This document shows positions 45,957-58,405 of a stretch of 64,000 nucleotides of DNA, piece by piece (the stretch's first letter is position 1; each line of letters begins with the position of its first letter). The position numbers and the translations under genes were made by a program. Under the pieces are notes generated by a model, which was given only the letters and a program-made list of their open reading frames with translations, did not search any database and had not been told where the DNA came from. Source of the DNA: Simmondsia chinensis (taxonomy: Eukaryota > Streptophyta > Magnoliopsida > Caryophyllales > Simmondsiaceae); the NCBI GenBank assembly GCA_018398585.1, contig JAGTTD010000024.1, forward strand, positions 9,514,071 through 9,578,070, written 5' to 3'.

Positions 45957-46361
45957 TGTTGTAAATATTAGATATTTTTCGGATATAATTTTTATGGTCG
46001 AATTTAGATATTATTAAATATCTTAAAAATTAAAAATTATATAAAAGACCTTTACATATAATATATGTGTGTACATAAACCGGTTGACAAGTGTCTCTTA
46101 CATGGCTTCTCCTTGTTAACCAGCACATGACACATGAAACCTATCTTCTAGCATATAAATATGATCATACTGTATGTATGCATGTATGAACAAAAAAGAA
46201 AGTTAAAAATAGAGAGAGATGTGAGAATTTATTTGAGTAAAGGAAATATTAGTTGGTTCCTGAGTTCTGAAATACAATACTTGTTATTTTTTCTAGTTAT
46301 ATTTGGGTTTATATTTTTATTCTCTTCTTTTTTAGTATAATATATCCCTAGTTTTATAACA
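45957..46361 (+). repeat. Copia 5' LTR adjacent to PPME1
   Basis: About 405 bp. It starts TGTTGTAAATATTAG and ends CTAGTTTTATAACA. It is followed by CGTTATCAGCATAAG, which matches the ACACGTTATCAGCACG-type junction and primer site seen downstream of many plant Copia 5' LTRs. A TATA-like GCATATAAATATG lies at about 46152. The 3' LTR is beyond the right edge. Confidence 0.75.
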
Positions 46362-46399
46362 CGTTATCAGCATAAGTCCCTAACCAATCAAGAATTATT

Positions 46400-47043
46400 A
46401 TAAGCTTGAGGTAAAGTTTTTATTCTCTATTCTTTGTAATTTTTAATGCTAATCTAACTAGGCTTGAGTTTACTGCCCTTGATATAAGTGTCAAAAATTA
46501 TTTGCCTTGGACCCTTGATGCTGAGATTCACCTTGATGCTGTGAATCTATGAGATAGAATTAAAAAAGGGAAATATCACATCCCTGCAGGATTGCGCAAA
46601 AGCAATGATATTTTTCAGGCATTATATTTATAAAGGATTGAAAGCCGAGTATCTTAGTATAAAGGATTCGCTTGTCCTTTGGTTGAATTCAAAGGAAATG
46701 TTTGATCACTAAAAATATGTCATCCTCTCTGAAGCTCGCTATGAATGGATTCACTAGTGGTTGCAGGATTTTAAAACTGTTATCGAGTATAACTCTACGG
46801 TGTTTAGTATTACCTCCCAACTGAAATTATGTGGAGAAAATTTACTGAGGAGGATATGTTAGAAAAAATATTTTCTACTTATCATGTCTCAAATATGCTC
46901 CTCTAGCAGCAATATCGAGAACGAAATTCCAAAAAATTCTCAATGTTAATTTCATGTCTTCTTCTTGTTGATAAAAAAAAAAAAATTAAAAATCATCAGT
47001 CACGACCAACTGGGTCAAAGCCATTCCCTGAAGTGGATGCTGC
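46400..47043 (+). pseudogene. Copia gag, N-terminal part
   Basis: Broken plus-strand coding. LEFTALDISVKNYLPWTLDA and EIHLDA near 46465-46540 match the Copia gag (UBN2/DUF4219) start 'F..LD..G.NY..W..D.E.HL.A'. Later parts include ITSQLKLCGEN and PTGSKPFPEVDAA near 47005-47043. Stops are frequent. It continues at 60031 after the LARD insertion, and the rest of gag is in frame there. Confidence 0.8.
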
Positions 47044-47726
47044 AGTTTATAATGCTAACCCGGTATTTTAAAATATCGGCCTGGTATTTTATATACTTAT
47101 AATACTAGCCCAATATCCACTCGCCTAAATACCCGCAGCCCGAAACGAGCGCCCCAAAGCCAAGCATCTGGGCATCCACAGCTGAGAACCCAGCTAGGCG
47201 CCCAAAGGTGTGGTCGCCCAAGGTATGGGCTGCGGGTCTCCGGGTCGGGCTATATGTCAAGTGCCCAGGCAGGCCACGGATCATATATAAATGAGAGACC
47301 CCTCATTTGAGAGGGGACATTCTCTCGCTCCAATTCTCTCTACCACCCTATTCTCTACCACTCTCTCTCATTCCTAAGGCAAGCTTTACCTAAGACAAAC
47401 CACATCACGCCTCAACCTCCCATCGTCCTTCACGGTCATCTCATTGGAGCAATAACTACTCCTATCGGGCTAAGTCTTTTATATTTTTTTTATATGTATT
47501 TACTAGCCGCTTTTAACAGTATTCATGAGATAAATACTGACTTGAGCGGCGGAGGGGTCCCCCGCGGGTTACCCCGTGGGCCTCTCTAATTGTCTGTTTG
47601 AATCTTGCAGGAAACACTAAGCTGGGCGTGCAGCTCGAGCTTGAGTTCAGCTCGTCCTTATGAACCCCATCTCATACCGAATTCTCATACGGCGAATAAG
47701 CTCACGGACCAAATTTGTCGAAAACA
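47044..47726 (+). repeat. LARD 5' LTR
   Basis: It starts AGTTTATAATGC (the TG start of the partner copy changed to AG) and ends GTCGAAAACA. A promoter-like TATATAAATGAGAG lies at about 47284. Confidence 0.88.
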
Positions 47727-47984
47727 TAATTGGCGCCATCTGTGCGAAGGATCACAAGCTCACGCCTGGTTTGATGTTTCTTGTAAGGTTCAAGCGTTTT
47801 AAGGGTCAAGCAAGGTAATTTTCAATATTTTTCGGTTTCCTTAGCCCTCTCTATGAAGGCCCACCTAAGCAAAAATTTATAAAGGAAGTTTGATTGAACA
47901 AGCTTAAGCAGGGCTGCACCCTTTATGCCCCTTTTTTCATTTTTTTTCTTTGGGTAAAAAATCTGAAAAATCATGATAAGCACC

Positions 47985-48895
47985 TAGAGCTCTTCATGGA
48001 TTGAAAGACATGTCCGTTTTAAGTTATAAGGTATGTTATATGCCTTACCTGCGTTTAGCTCGTCCAAAGCCTTTTCAGGGTGCTTTCAGCCATAAGACGT
48101 TCAAAAAAATTATATAAGTACTTAGAGCTCTTCAAGAGCTTCATTTTGATATAAAATTTGATTCGTAACTCTTCACGGATTGAAAGAGAAATCCGTTTTA
48201 AGTTGTAAGGTATGTTATACGCCTTACCTGTATTTAGCTCGCCCAAAGCCTTTTTTGGGTGCTTTCTGCCATCATACGTTCAAAAACTTTATATAGTTAT
48301 TTAGAGCTCCTCAAGAGCTTCATTTTGATATAAAATTCGATCCATCACTCTTCACGGATTGAAAGTTATGTCTGTTTTAATTTGCAAGGTAAGTTGTACG
48401 CCTTGTATGCTTTTGCTCGCCCAAAGCCTTTTTCGGGTACTTTCTGTCATCAAATGTTCAAAAAAATTATATGAGTACCTAGAACTGTTTAAGAGATTTG
48501 TTTTGATATAAAATTTGGTCCATAACTCTTCACAGATTGAAAGTTATGCCTGTTTTAAGTTGTACGGTAAGTTACCTAACCACAACGGGCGATCTGCTAA
48601 CCCGGTTCACATTTTATATGCTTTCTTTTATCCAAAAGCTCAAAAAACTATTGTAGTTATCTAGGAATCTTCAAGAGCTTCGTTTGATGGGTGATTTGGC
48701 TCGTAGCTCCTCAAGGATTAAGAATTATGTTTGTTTAAGTCTCAGGCTCAACTTATATAAGCCATCAATCTCTACCATATTAGATAAATGCCAACCATGT
48801 CTTTTCTATTCTTTTTTGGGTAGAGCTTCAAGAGCTTCATTTTGATATATGACTCACTCTATAACTCCTTACGGGGTAGAAAGTTATGTCTGTCA
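47985..48895 (+). repeat. LARD tandem repeat R1, about 180 bp x 5
   Basis: Units begin ATTGAAAG(A/T)(C/T)ATGTC(C/T)GTTTTAAG near 47998, 48178, 48358 and 48537, with weaker ones near 48717 and 48875. Each unit contains GCTCGCCCAAAGCCTTTT and GAGCTTCATTTTGATATA. Divergence rises to the right. Confidence 0.85.
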
Positions 48896-49716
48896 AGAAG
48901 AGAAGTGTGTTGACCACCCTTGCTAATTTGACCGTCATCCTCCCAACAAACCTTTGCACCACACTTCGAACCCCATCTCCATGACCACCGCAAGCAACTA
49001 CGGCACCCTAGCTCGCCAAATCTCACTCGCTTGACCTTGGTCGCCCAAGTCGTGGCTCGTCGGTGTCCTGGCTCGCCATTGCCCGTTGCTCGCCTCGTGC
49101 CAGTGCCACCATTTTCTAATCCCGGAATATAAAGCATACACAGTCTAACAACGAAACATAAGTGCAAATCAAAAGATAAATACAAGCACCAAGTTCAGAA
49201 GCATCAAAAGTACCAACAAAAAGATGACAAAGTTACATGATTCACTCTAAAAACTTTGCTGGGACATGCAAAAAATCTCATAACCCTCTCGGGAATTGCA
49301 AAACAGGCTTATTATCTCTTTCCATCATTGATTAATCCGATTACTCTATGAATTTCTCATCCATATATTTTATTCACCCACAAAAGCAACTCCAAAGCAT
49401 ACAATTCATCAAATAGGAATACAAGCCACAGTTGTCACCCGTGAAAACTAAGATACCCAACATATGCGATCATGCTCGTTATTTGCCTACAAGGCATTAA
49501 CAAGTGGCGTATAATCAAAGAAACGGAATCTCACCATACTAAAGCCACTTGGTACGTTGCATGATATCGCCATCTCTCGAAATCAAATGTCATCGGAAGC
49601 TAAGTACCTTTAAGAGACATTGAATCTATGGTACATTTAAAACAAAAATAGTCCCACAAATGGTAAGGGCTGGGAAAGTTTGTCTTTGTCCATGATCTCC
49701 TTTCTATGGTGGTAGC

Positions 49717-50237
49717 AAATCATATTAGACTGAGGGACTTTACCTCAGTCATTTCCTTATTTTAGGAGCAAATCATATTAGACTGGGGGACTTCGCCTCA
49801 GTCATTTTCTTATTTTAGGAGCAAATTATTTTAGAGTTGGGGGACTTCGCCTCAGCCATTTCCTTATTTTAGGAGCAAATCATATTAGACTGGGGGACTT
49901 CCCTCAATTATTTCTTTATTTATAGGAGCAAATCATATTAGATTGGGGGACTTCGCCTCAGGTATTTCCTTATTTTAGGAGCAAATCATTTTAGAGTTGA
50001 GGGACTTCGCCTCAGTCATTTCTTTATTTTGATGACAAACCATTTTAGGACAGCTAAACTTCGCCTCAATCATTCCTTTATTTTGATGGCAAATCACTTT
50101 CATACTAAATGACTTTGCCTCAGTTATATCATTAAGGGTGACATAAATCTCTTTAAGACTGGGGGACTCCGCCTCAATCATTTTCTTAACGATGGTGCGA
50201 ATCATTTCAGGACTAGGGGACTTCGCCTTAGTCATGA
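49717..50237 (+). repeat. LARD tandem repeat R2, about 53 bp x 10
   Basis: The consensus is GAGCAAATCATATTAGACTG, then GGGGACTTCGCCTCAGTCAT, then TTCCTTATTTTAG. Ten units are recognisable. The minus strand of part of it is open (50235-49975), giving a repetitive peptide that is an array artefact. Confidence 0.88.
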
Positions 50238-50269
50238 GTTGGATTTTGCACCCTTGTCTTAGTAGGGTA

Positions 50270-50790
50270 AATAATTGTTAGACTTCGCCCCTATTCATAA
50301 CCCAAACTTCATTTTAATGGTAGAATAAATCAATTTAAGACAAGGATACTCCGCACCTATTCATAACCCAAACTTCATTTCAATGGTGGGATAAATCAAT
50401 TTAAGACAAGGATACTTTGCCCCTTATTCATAACTCGAACTTCATTTCAATGGTTGGATAAATCAATTTAAGATAGGGACATTTTGCCCCTATTCATAAG
50501 CCGAACTTCATTGCAATGGTGGGATAAATCAATTTAAGACAAGGATACTTCGCCCCTATTCATAACCCGAACTTCATTTCAATGGTGGGACAAATCAATT
50601 TAAGACAGGGATACTTCGTTCCTATTCACAACTTAATCTCCTTATCTTAGTAACATAAGTCATTTTAGGACTGGGAGACTTCGTCCCAATTCATAACTTA
50701 GACTTCCTTATCCTAGAAGCATAAACCATTTTTAAGACCGGGGGACTTCGTCCCGATTTGCAAACTTTGCTTCTTTGTCTTGATGGCACA
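50270..50790 (+). repeat. LARD tandem repeat R3, about 66 bp x 8
   Basis: The consensus is AACCCAAACTTCATTTCAAT, then GGTGGGATAAATCAATTTAA, then GACAAGGATACTTCGCCCCT and ATTCAT. It shares the 'GACTTCG' core with R2, which suggests common ancestry. Confidence 0.85.
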
Positions 50791-53159
50791 AATCATTTCT
50801 CATGACCATAGGACTTCAAAGGCTAGATGTCATTTCCATTACAATGGGTAAACTACTCCAAAATTGAGAGAAATCACAATCAACAATGAGTGAGAGTACA
50901 TTTCTTTCGCACGACACAAATCGTATTAGAGTAACTACAAGTCGGGATCTACTCATTCATGAGATGCTATCCCTTTCAAAGCTAAGTAAGCTTCACCCCC
51001 AATCATGAAGCTTAACACAACATAGCGATATACTTAAGAGACTTCGTTATTCACTACAAGTTAGAGATCGAGTTGTAATTAAGCAACTTAGCCTCTTATG
51101 TTGACCTAATAAAACATTTTGCAACTGAAAAGTCCAACATGGATCACACATATTACTGTACCTAAACAACTTATACTTTAACCAACTTCTTGCTAAGTTA
51201 TTTAGTACAACTGCCAGCCAACAACTTGGTAAGGACAATATAAGATATCGTCATCATCTGCTTAGTGCCACCTTCTCGATCGCATACATTCTGTGGTGTC
51301 ACATAATCGGTACTTCCAAACCATGAAAACAACTTCTCAACAATCATAACAACTCAATAATAAAAATCCCTTATAAGGATGACAATCTAAACAGCTAGCA
51401 ATAAGGAAAAACTAGTCCAATACCTGCGATAGTCTATTTTAAAGTTGTCTTGAACTTCCTTACATATAATCTAAAACTCCTTTCACAGCCTAATCGATCT
51501 AGCAATGATTGCTGACAATAGGGGAACACACAATAAGGGTTCATTGAGTCCTTTTAGATACCTCATGATCCTAAGGCTAGAATAACAAGATTGATATATA
51601 CAAAATAGGGTTATGCCAATAGTTCAAAACTGTTGTAGTAGGTCTACGGCAACGGTTTTTGAACCGTTTAATACGCAGCATTTGTCGTAGCTTATGGCAA
51701 TGGTTTTTTGCACAATAGCAACGCTCTAGAAACGTTGTTGTAGAGTTATCAATGGCAGCGATTTTTGGCTTCCATACGACAACGGTTTTATTTCCCTAAG
51801 GGAACAGTTTTTTTTAACAGAATTGCTTTTGCAGTAGTTTTTTGCATAATGGCAACAGTTGCTATATTTAGTTTTGTTTATCGCAATGGTTATTTCATAA
51901 ACTATTTTACAACATTTTTTTTTTTCCTGTGGCAACAATTTTTATAGGTAATAGTCTATAGCAATGCTTTTTTAGCATAAACCACTACGATTTGGGATAT
52001 TTATTACAACAATTTTGACCTTTGGCAATAGGTATCGTATTCAATACTTCATATTGCAACGGTTTTCAGCAAAGAAGCCAAAAATTTGGGATACCCATTG
52101 CAATAGTTTATTTACCTATAACAATAGTTCTATATATGTTTATAATCCTTTACTGTAATAAAATTCTTGGTCCAATACAGCCACAACAACGATGGAAAAC
52201 TTAATTTTCCAAACAAGAAACATCCACCACAATCCAATTTCATCTATTGACAACAAAATTGCCACCAACTGTCAACAAAATTACAACCATCCATCAAGTC
52301 CAGTATAAAAGCCCAATTAGTTAACAAGACAATCCACCAAAGCACAAAATAGCCTAACGCTCCATTGTAACTGACAAAAATATGCACCGCCTAATAGTTT
52401 TGAGGTTTACTATATGTAATAACAGAAAAAAAAAAAAAAAAAACATCTTCAACATCATATTCTTCAACCTGCCATAAGAAAACATTAAATTATGAGCACA
52501 AAGTTGAGCAACATTTAATAAAGGACACATTCCTCCTTTACATTGACTAGCCATAATTTCAGTTAGTTGGCTCTTTATAGCATAAACACTGAGAAATAGT
52601 GAAAGTTCAACTGTTTTTGTATTCTAGATGTTGTTATTGAGTAGAATTATGGTGAAGGTGGTCTTATTTTGAGAAGTCAAACCATTTGATGAACTCATAC
52701 GTTGGATACAAAGCGTCAGTCTGCTTGCTAAAAACACAAGAAATTAATTAACCTCTACTATGTAGATGTCATACAATAAAACAACTTTGAAAAGCATTTA
52801 TTTTGGACCTTTGACAAGTGCGGAAACTTAATCAAATTGAAGCATCATAGAAAAAGTAAACATAAAATCAAACATAACCAAGATTTAACTATTTTCTTCA
52901 CATTAAGAACTCACGAATGACGCTACCAGGAGGGCAGAAAATGTTATAAGGATAATAGAATAATTAAACATAAGAACTTCATAGCAAAAAATCTCAAGCC
53001 ACATTCAACCAAACCAAGAACATCTTAAAAAACAATCTCATGCGAAGTGAACATAAATCATATTGCATCTCATTTATCATGCAATCTCTAATCTCTAATT
53101 GAAGCACACATTCTCTAGCTTAAATATATAAGTTGGGCCAACAACAGCCTTTCTCGTTT

Positions 53160-53275
53160 CACAAGGGCTCCCGCCGAGGCAGGGTCTAAGAGGGGCAAGA
53201 TGTACGCAACCTTACCCCTTCAGGGTGTTACCCTAAAAAGAGGCTATGTTCGAGTGCCCCCAACCCTGAAAAGCA
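53160..53275 (-). mobile_element. RTE tail fragment
   Basis: The minus strand carries the tail block (CAGGGTTGGGGGCACTCGAA ... GGCGGGAGCCCTTGTG) without a (TTG)n end. A second, more decayed tail lies at about 54365-54440. No TSD was found for either. Confidence 0.7.
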
Positions 53276-53675
53276 AGAAGCCAGCAACAAGAAGCAAATG
53301 AAACAATATTCTCTCATGCACAGGGATGCTTAATCTCTATCAAAAAAGCATAGCAAAGAAAGAGACCTCATATCTCTATTGAGTTTTATCATAGAAACAG
53401 GATGCATCAATGTCTATGGCTACCCAGCTAGAATTCACCATCAGAAGGAAGTTAATTCAGAATTTTCCATCAAGTATATGGCCTTCACTAGTGCTATAAT
53501 GAACAAAGAATTTAAGCACATACCCCAACCAAGTCATCAATTAAAAATGTTGGGAAAACAAACAACATTGCCTTATGCATAAGCTATGCTAGAATGCCAC
53601 GTATGAGAACCAGCAAAAAAGATCATCTTTTGGGTCCAAATTTCCAAACTGCAAAATGTTCAAATAAATCAAAGT

Positions 53676-53765
53676 ACCTCCCAATCGATGAATGATGCAG
53701 CTGCCCTATATTCTCGTGTCTGATGCTTCTCTGTAACCTTACTCGATAATGTATTCTTAATGAAT
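53676..53765 (-). other. Exon-like segment, unassigned
   Basis: The minus strand reads NTLSSKVTEKHQTREYRAAA and then SFIDWE before a GTACTT donor-like site. The composition looks like real coding sequence, but I do not recognise the protein. Another coding-like stretch lies near 54930-54800 (FLAARVKALEDRGCNNGANT), and a third near 52725-52680 (TDALYPTYEFIKWFDFSK). All are on the same strand as the deaminase fragment. Confidence 0.3.
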
Positions 53766-54482
53766 ATCATAATAATCACAACTAGAAAATATAATGGCCA
53801 ATCAAGAGATTTGAAAACACAACTACAAATTATATGTACTCTTGGGACACAACATCCAATTAGGATAAAAATTATAGATAAAAAGCCATAATGATTTTCA
53901 TCATTGTCACGATGTTAAATAACATTTTAAGAAATACAATAGTTATCAACCAAAAAATTTGTTTATATGCATGCACAACTTCCACACCATCTTTGTGAGC
54001 ATGCAATAAGTAAGTGCATGGTTGATGGTTAACAAAGCCAAAAGTTCCAAACAACTTAACAGTATATTCTACATGAATACTAAAAGTATCTCAAACTCCA
54101 CAATATAGAATTCAATCACAGAGTCCTAAATCCGCGACAATCTCAAACTTCACATAAAACTCAATCACATAGTCCAAGCTCATTAACAATGCCAAACAAC
54201 TCAACAATTTATTCTCAATGCATATCAAAATAATCACAAACTCAAACTCCACAATATCAATCTTAGAATCATAAATCCACAACAATATCAAACTCCTCAT
54301 AAAACTTAATCACAAAGTCAAAATCCATGATAATGCAAACAACCAAATACAATAACAGCCTGCTTGAAAGGCTCTCGTCAAAGTGGGGCTAGGGAGGGTG
54401 AAATGTAAGCAGCCTTACCCTTACAGGATGGGAAGTCGAAGGATAAAAGCAATTGGAAATCAATCAAAGGTGACCAACTAAC

Positions 54483-54651
54483 CTTTTTGCCAACCTAAAG
54501 TGACCCTCTTTCATGGTCCCATACTACTGTTTCTACACCATTTATTGTGGCCATCTTCAAAACAAGTTCAGCTGGCAACATAATAGGGTCCATTGTCCCA
54601 CTTTTGAGAACTTCATGTCCATTATTGATTAATGAAACAAGATATATCCAT
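54483..54651 (-). pseudogene. Amidohydrolase (MTA/SAH deaminase-like) exon fragment
   Basis: A 169-bp minus-strand segment with splice-like borders (acceptor GTAG, donor GTTAGT) reads WIYLVSLINNGHEVLKSGTM and then DPIMLPAELVLKMATINGVE, then TVVWDHERGSL*VGKK. The pattern 'LPAE..L.MATINGA..v.wd.eiGSLEvGKKAD' is diagnostic of the ATZ/TRZ (5'-methylthioadenosine/S-adenosylhomocysteine deaminase-like) amidohydrolase family. The stop (TAG, complement of 54495-54497) replaces the conserved Glu of GSLEVGKK. No neighbouring exons of the same gene were found. It is probably a host exon captured by the surrounding transposon. Confidence 0.7.
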
Positions 54652-57600
54652 CTACCACATAGAGATGGAAGGGGAATTGATTTTAACCCCTGAAAATCAA
54701 CTACTCAATATTGTATTCTTAAGTAACATCTCAACATAGATGACAAAGGCTAAGGCAAAATGAAGCCGAAGAAGAAGATCACCATTAACATAATCAAAAG
54801 CTTAATCAATATGCTCATCCATCTCAGTAGATAGGGATGGAGTATTTGCCCCGTTGTTACAACCTCTATCCTCCAGTGCTTTTACTCTAGCTGCTAAGAA
54901 GTGCTTGCTTTTTCTTCTTAGATTGACGCAGTATCTAAAAGTTGCTCGTTAGCTTCTCAAAAACAAAATGAACAAAAATTATATCAAACATGCCCCAAGA
55001 TTCTTACAAAAACTTGGGACAGCAAGGTAAGGTATGAGTTTTGCCCCCAATTCAGGATCACTAATGTCACTGTACCACAAGAAAAAGAAAAACCATTTGG
55101 TCAACACAAAAGATGCTTGGGTTTGCGATAATTGCATGTTGGATTGGTTCTATTTGGTGTAGGGTCACAGTTAAAAATTGAGGATTCCATTATCCAGCCT
55201 CCAACTATAATCCACATATAAGTTGTAAGATAAAAGATAGTCTTGAGTGGTACATACAGTCCGTAGATCACATGTTTATCCCCCAATAAATCTGTAAAAT
55301 AATGTTAGATTTCTCCTTAATATTGGCATACAATTTGAACCTTCAAAGAGTTCCTCTATATGCTTTTGACCTCATCATTATGATATACATGACCTCATCA
55401 ATTGGATATTCAAGTCTAACAATTTCTTTAACAACCAAATTCTTTTAATTTCGTGAGGCTTACTATATAACCCATAATGAATGAAGGTTAAGCATGCGTC
55501 AAAGCTCTAATTGTTTTAATGTCATGAAGCTTACTCTATAACCTATAATGCACAAACAATATTTCAACAACTTTTATAATAGACCATCACAATTGACATA
55601 AATAAGTGAAAGATTAGTTTTCATACAATAGTATTGAGGAGTAATGAGTATAAGAGGCCGCAATAAGTGGCATTTGAACTGAAGAATGAAACCTCTCATG
55701 CTAAATAAACATCATACTAGAGCCACATATATGAGATCATTGAATGCAGAAAGAGTGCAATCACCTCAGATGGACTCTTCGGTAAAGAATTCAATCATAA
55801 TCACTCAAACATGTAGATGTATGTGAAAATATCATTTACATACCCCTTCAGTCCACCATCACCCTCTCTAGAAACCAGTAGAATACTGCCCTTCTAACTC
55901 TCAAAAGGAACTTCTACTTTGATTTCTTTTTCAACACGAACCAATCCCTCGTTGACACATTTCCCACATTATTTAGAAATCACTTCATTATACACAAGAG
56001 AACTAAGCATAATTGGGACCCCAATATATAATTTCAAAATTAATCTCAACTATAAGAACAATATCAAAAATAATCTTAAAATTAATGTCTCTATAAACTA
56101 GTAAATAATCGAAAAGCAAAGTCAAACATATTAATATTCAATTCAATCATTTCTCTTGAAAAGCAACTTAACTTAGATCCATTGATAGAAGAAGAGACCA
56201 CGGCTAGGTGAAAGCAGAGTTGTTCTGACCGGCAGCAACGTGACGATTCTAAGCGACGGTCGGTAGTCTATGGTATCCTCCACTCGAGATAGGGCCTGAT
56301 TTATGTAAAGAACCCTAATATTTAAATAATCACACACTCAAAAAGTAGTGTCAAACATATTAATGTTTGATTTGGGTCATTTACCTGAAGAGCAATTCGA
56401 ATCAGGTCGGCAAGTGAGGAGGAGGGACGACAGCGAGGTCGGAGCAGCTTAAGAGCGGTCGAACAATAAGCAGGTGGACGACGGACCAAGGTGAGGTAAC
56501 AAGGGACTAGAGTGAGGCGAACAAGGCTAGGTAGAGCAAATACGAACGACAGACCGATGGGGTTGAGAGGCCACCTGTGGGGGCAGGGCGGGTGTGGGTG
56601 GGGGGATGAAGATTGGGATTAGATTTAGGGTTTAGTTTTAGTTTTTTTGTTCAGGCTTCTTTTAATGAATTTAAGATACACTTTTACTTATTTAATTTAT
56701 TCATACTCTTTAATCAATATAAATTATATTTGTCTTTGTGAATATATTAAATGAGTAGTTATAAAATATAATTGGAATATACTAAACGAGTCCAATATCA
56801 AGTCGGGTGTTAAGCCGAGTATTGAAAGACGTATCATTCAAACTTAAAGAACAATATGGATGTGGGAAATAACAAATAAAAAAAAGGATCGTGATAAAAT
56901 TTGATAATGAGAATATGAAAATGAGCATATAATTTTTAAGACTTAACAAATTCTAACTTTTTCAAGTGAACTTTTTTTTACATGAGCCCATTAACGACGG
57001 TTTGCGGGTAAAATTAACGACCGTTAGAAGTTCCCGTCGTTATAAGCCCTTTATATACCACCTTTTAACGACCGTTTTTTAATCACGTCGTAACTAAGCG
57101 CGTTGAAGACAACGGCGATTTGGTGCGTCCATGTACATTGGGGTTCGTTGTCTTCAACAAGCATGGTGGTTTTTCGTTTGGGAATAGAATTGTACTTGTA
57201 TATGAGACGGTGTTGTTTCGCTGTCCAATCAACATCGTGTTTGTTGTCAATGGGAATTGAGCAGCTTTGCAGAACACAGTGGTGTTTCCCTTCTTCGCCA
57301 CTGCGCTGATTCGTTGAGGGTTTCACTGATATGCACAAAACAAAGAGATGTGGGGAGAAGAATGAGAGACAGGGGTGGGAGGTTAGTTTGTCGAAATAAG
57401 GTTTTGAATTTCATTTTATGTTTAACTTTTTAAATTATTTTATTTATTATGTTTTTTAATTACTTTATTAATTTTTGTAAAACCGTTGCAATAAGTATTA
57501 TTTGGAAAACCGTTGCAGCAAATTGTTGCATTAGATAACTATCTGCTACGGTTATATTTTCATTACAAAAACCGTGACCATACCCTTACACAACGGTTTT

Positions 57601-58184
57601 GAAACCATTGCAAAGCCGTTGCGTAAAGTTCGATTTGGCAACGGTTTTAGAACCGATGCCGATGAATTGTTGCCATAAGCCTATTTTGTCGTATATGCCA
57701 TACCACTGAGATCTTTTGTCATTAAAATCCTATAAACACACCTTATAGAGTTTTTATATTCAATACCAACATAAGAGACATACCACAAGCTATCAAAAAC
57801 TCATAATTGGTAAGTTATATATTGTGCATAAATACTTGTCATCCCAGCATTAGTGAGGATTCATGTGATTTACTTATAACCGCCCAACATGAGCTGTGCC
57901 AAACTCATCAGTTCATAAATAAATGTCTAATACAAACAAACGTTAGCCGTTGACGTTCTGTAAGGATAATATACCATAAGTTTGTCATTTAAAAGGTAAG
58001 GGCCTTAGAAATGTGTTATTTCCTGCGACATTGTCTTTATTTTAATATTTATTCCCGGCATATTCACTGTTTGACAAGTGTGTTACACTGACATGTTTGC
58101 TTTGATCTACTGCCTTGAGTGTGCCTGACTTTATCCAGGTATTCTGCATGTAACGCCTGACGATTATCCACGTATGTACCAACC

Positions 58185-58405
58185 ACCATGGTCCGCCTTG
58201 GTGCAACCACCCGCAATAGGTGCAATGCACACCACCATGGTTCGCCCTGGTACGACCACCCGCAACGGGTGCAATGCATATCACCATGGTCCGCCATGGT
58301 GCAACCACCCGCAACCGGTGCAATACTTATCACCATGGTCCGCCCTGGTGCATCCACTCCCAACGGGTCTAATACTCATCACCATGGTCCATCCCGGTGC
58401 AATCA
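58185..58405 (+). repeat. LARD tandem repeat R4, exactly 49 bp x 4.5
   Basis: ACCATGGTCCGCC starts occur at 58185, 58234, 58283, 58332 and 58381. The unit carries CAACCACCCGCAACGGGTGC, with a short inverted repeat. The overlapping open frames on both strands here are caused by the repeat. Confidence 0.95.

Larger units (their letters stand above)
51596..57692. mobile_element. CACTA-like DNA transposon, non-autonomous, inside the LARD
   Basis: The left edge ACAAAATAGGGTTATGCCAA and the reverse of the right edge ACAAAATAGGCTTATGGCAA (57660-57690) form terminal inverted repeats. Both are followed inward by many subterminal CAACGGTTTT / AACCGTTGC motifs (51640-51960 and 57475-57660), the layout of CACTA elements. 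The CACTA terminal bases are decayed and the TSD was not resolved. A second repeat set, AACGACCGTT, at 56990-57080 may be another nested CACTA end. The interior contains exon-like pieces rather than transposase that I can recognise. Confidence 0.55.

Noticed and set aside
47985..50790. CRISPR-like array
   Set aside because: The repeats are contiguous diverged units with no unique spacers, within a plant LTR element.
54483..54651. A working deaminase gene
   Set aside because: Only one exon was found, with a stop at a conserved Glu and no metal-binding HxH region nearby.
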